DNA of 64,000 nt. It comes from Dioscorea cayenensis subsp. rotundata (Eukaryota > Streptophyta > Magnoliopsida > Dioscoreales > Dioscoreaceae). Below the pieces are notes generated by a model. That model made no database searches. It worked only from the letters and a program-made list of their open reading frames with translations, and was not told where the DNA came from. The number at the start of each line of letters is the position of its first letter. The stretch's first letter is position 1. Location: assembly GCF_009730915.1 (NCBI RefSeq), contig NC_052483.1:1550001-1614000 (forward strand), written 5' to 3'. The translations under genes were made by a program, and so were the position numbers. This document shows positions 63,301 to 64,000 of this stretch, one piece after another.

Positions 63301-64000
63301 TTCCAACCACTTTGTCTTTATATTTCTCCCGCTTTGGACAGAAGTTGTACATTCAGAGGGTTGGTAAAAAAAAAACTTTTATTGAAATAAGAACTGTTAT
63401 ATAAAATTTGGCATGCAATCAACTACAGGGACTTTTTAATGTGCAGTCTACAATTTTATTCCAATTAAACTTATGTGTGACCTAGTTGGTAGGTGGTTGA
63501 AGGTACTTCCACAAAAATGTCACAGTGTAAAATTTTTAATCATATAATTTATTGAAGCTGAAGCCCAATTAGTCAATTAGGATCTTGAAGAAGACTACTT
63601 TATGCTATTATGAACAGACTCCCTAACTAGAATTTCCTCAAGAATGTACAAAAGCTTTCTATTATTTTCCACAAGCTTCATGCATACTGAGTCCTTTTTT
63701 TGCTCTCTTCTTGTGCCTTTATGCAGTGTGGATGGTATCCTAACGTCCTTTATCTGGGGAAAGATGATAACCTCCCTATCTTAACGATGACGTATGTTTC
63801 CTTCCCTTATTCTATTATTTATGTTGATGTTTGATTTATCAGCTTAAGCAGAATCACCAAACTTTTCCATCAAGTTCATTAAAGTTTTTACTAGTTTTCA
63901 TTTCACAATTTCAGTCATAGTAAAGACCACACTTAGCATTGCATATATATTAAATATGTGTTTAATTGTAGTTATTCAGAACTCAAAGAGGTTCAAATCT
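57318..64000 (+). CDS. HDA5: HDA5-type class II histone deacetylase (3' end off window)
   Basis: Exons 57318-57481, 58076-58277, 58419-58562, 58697-58809, 59221-59432, 59596-59661, 60743-60913, 61010-61102, 61469-61813, 62702-62895, 63011-63140, 63727-63791 and 63972 onward. The RPD3/HDA1 catalytic domain has [31 protein letters not shown] (zinc Asp/His), [24 protein letters not shown] and ALEGGYNL. The C-terminal part, from [11 protein letters not shown], resembles the gamma-glutamylcyclotransferase-like tail typical of Arabidopsis HDA5 (At5g61060). Known: a Zn-dependent deacetylase that, with FVE/FLD/HDA6, represses flowering repressors. ATG 57318 begins MGSNKDRG and runs straight into [20 protein letters not shown]. 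Odd: intron 3 uses a GC donor; exon 6 (ends phase 1) does not join exon 7 (starts phase 0), and the intron between them carries an hAT-like element. Confidence 0.94.
57560..58090. repeat. Duplication within HDA5 intron 1, with decoy acceptor
   Basis: About 57570-57800 and 57845-58090 are diverged copies: TGTGTTTC, GAATTTCT or CAATTTCTTG, TAACATTCTTT, GGAATAT, and finally TTTTTCAAGGTGTGTAG in the real copy versus CTTTTCAAGGTGTGTGG in the other. The second copy carries the real acceptor (exon 2 at 58076). The first has an AG at about 57778 followed by a short frame that soon stops. Confidence 0.75.
58563..58696 (+). other. GC-AG intron in HDA5
   Basis: The exon ends GACAAA at 58562 and the intron starts GCAAGT, ending TTACAG at 58696. 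The protein reads through as LLDKPELGIKK. Apart from the C, the donor matches the consensus. Confidence 0.85.
59965..60537. mobile_element. hAT-like non-autonomous element in HDA5 intron 6
   Basis: 573 bp with ends TAGGAGTGGTATCGGGGCG and, inverse, TAGGGGTGGTAATGGGGCG. Both sides carry the 8-bp direct repeat GCAATATC (59957-59964 and 60538-60545). An 8-bp duplication and TAGGGGTGG ends are hAT signatures. About 130 bp at each end is unusually GC-rich (runs of GGGGACGGGG type), while the middle is AT-rich with (AT)n. No transposase frame. Identical target copies suggest a fairly young insertion. Confidence 0.9.

Overview
This is a nuclear chromosome segment from a flowering plant. Every gene is a recognisable plant ortholog, and most are split by many short GT-AG introns in AT-rich sequence. 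Codon-rich 5' ends that fall in GC toward the 3' end (clearest in the two intronless PPR genes) hint at a non-grass monocot, but the species cannot be fixed from sequence alone. No bacterial, organellar or viral coding region was seen, and no reverse transcriptase or transposase reading frame.

Layout: (1) 1-8118, minus, an EXA1-type GYF-domain translation regulator whose 3' end lies beyond the window. (2) 8119-10933, a repeat-rich promoter region with a MULE-type MITE. (3) 10934-16499, SWI3D, a SWI/SNF subunit. (4) 18022-20963, a PERK receptor kinase. (5) 22381-28753, coatomer gamma subunit. (6) 28987-30414, minus, an OTP43-like mitochondrial PPR protein. (7) 32292-37357, the SNF2 remodeller DDM1. 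(8) 39735-40959, an X8/PDCB callose-binding protein. (9) 41548-43494, minus, an At1g69290-like PPR protein. (10) 45037-55944, an AIPP2/PAIPP2-like PHD protein. (11) 57318 to beyond 64000, the class II histone deacetylase HDA5. SWI3D-PERK-COPG matches the Arabidopsis order At4g34430-At4g34440-At4g34450, and the PDCB-PPR pair matches At1g69295/At1g69290, so the region is old conserved euchromatin.

Four genes are chromatin regulators (SWI3D, DDM1, AIPP2-like, HDA5). A second possible link is that the AIPP2-like protein carries repeated PPGF motifs, the ligand class of GYF domains such as that of EXA1.

The most striking anomaly is a set of nine small reading-frame breaks in seven otherwise intact, conserved genes, several in short homopolymers. 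When each is discounted, total CDS length returns to a multiple of three and close to the known family length (764 aa for DDM1, 981 aa for SWI3D). This looks like residual assembly indels, not gene death, and should be settled with reads before any protein from here is used. Mobile DNA is limited to non-autonomous elements: a MULE-like MITE with 9-bp target duplication, an hAT-like element with 8-bp duplication inside HDA5, a Stowaway nested in a larger inverted-repeat element, and several SINE-like pieces.
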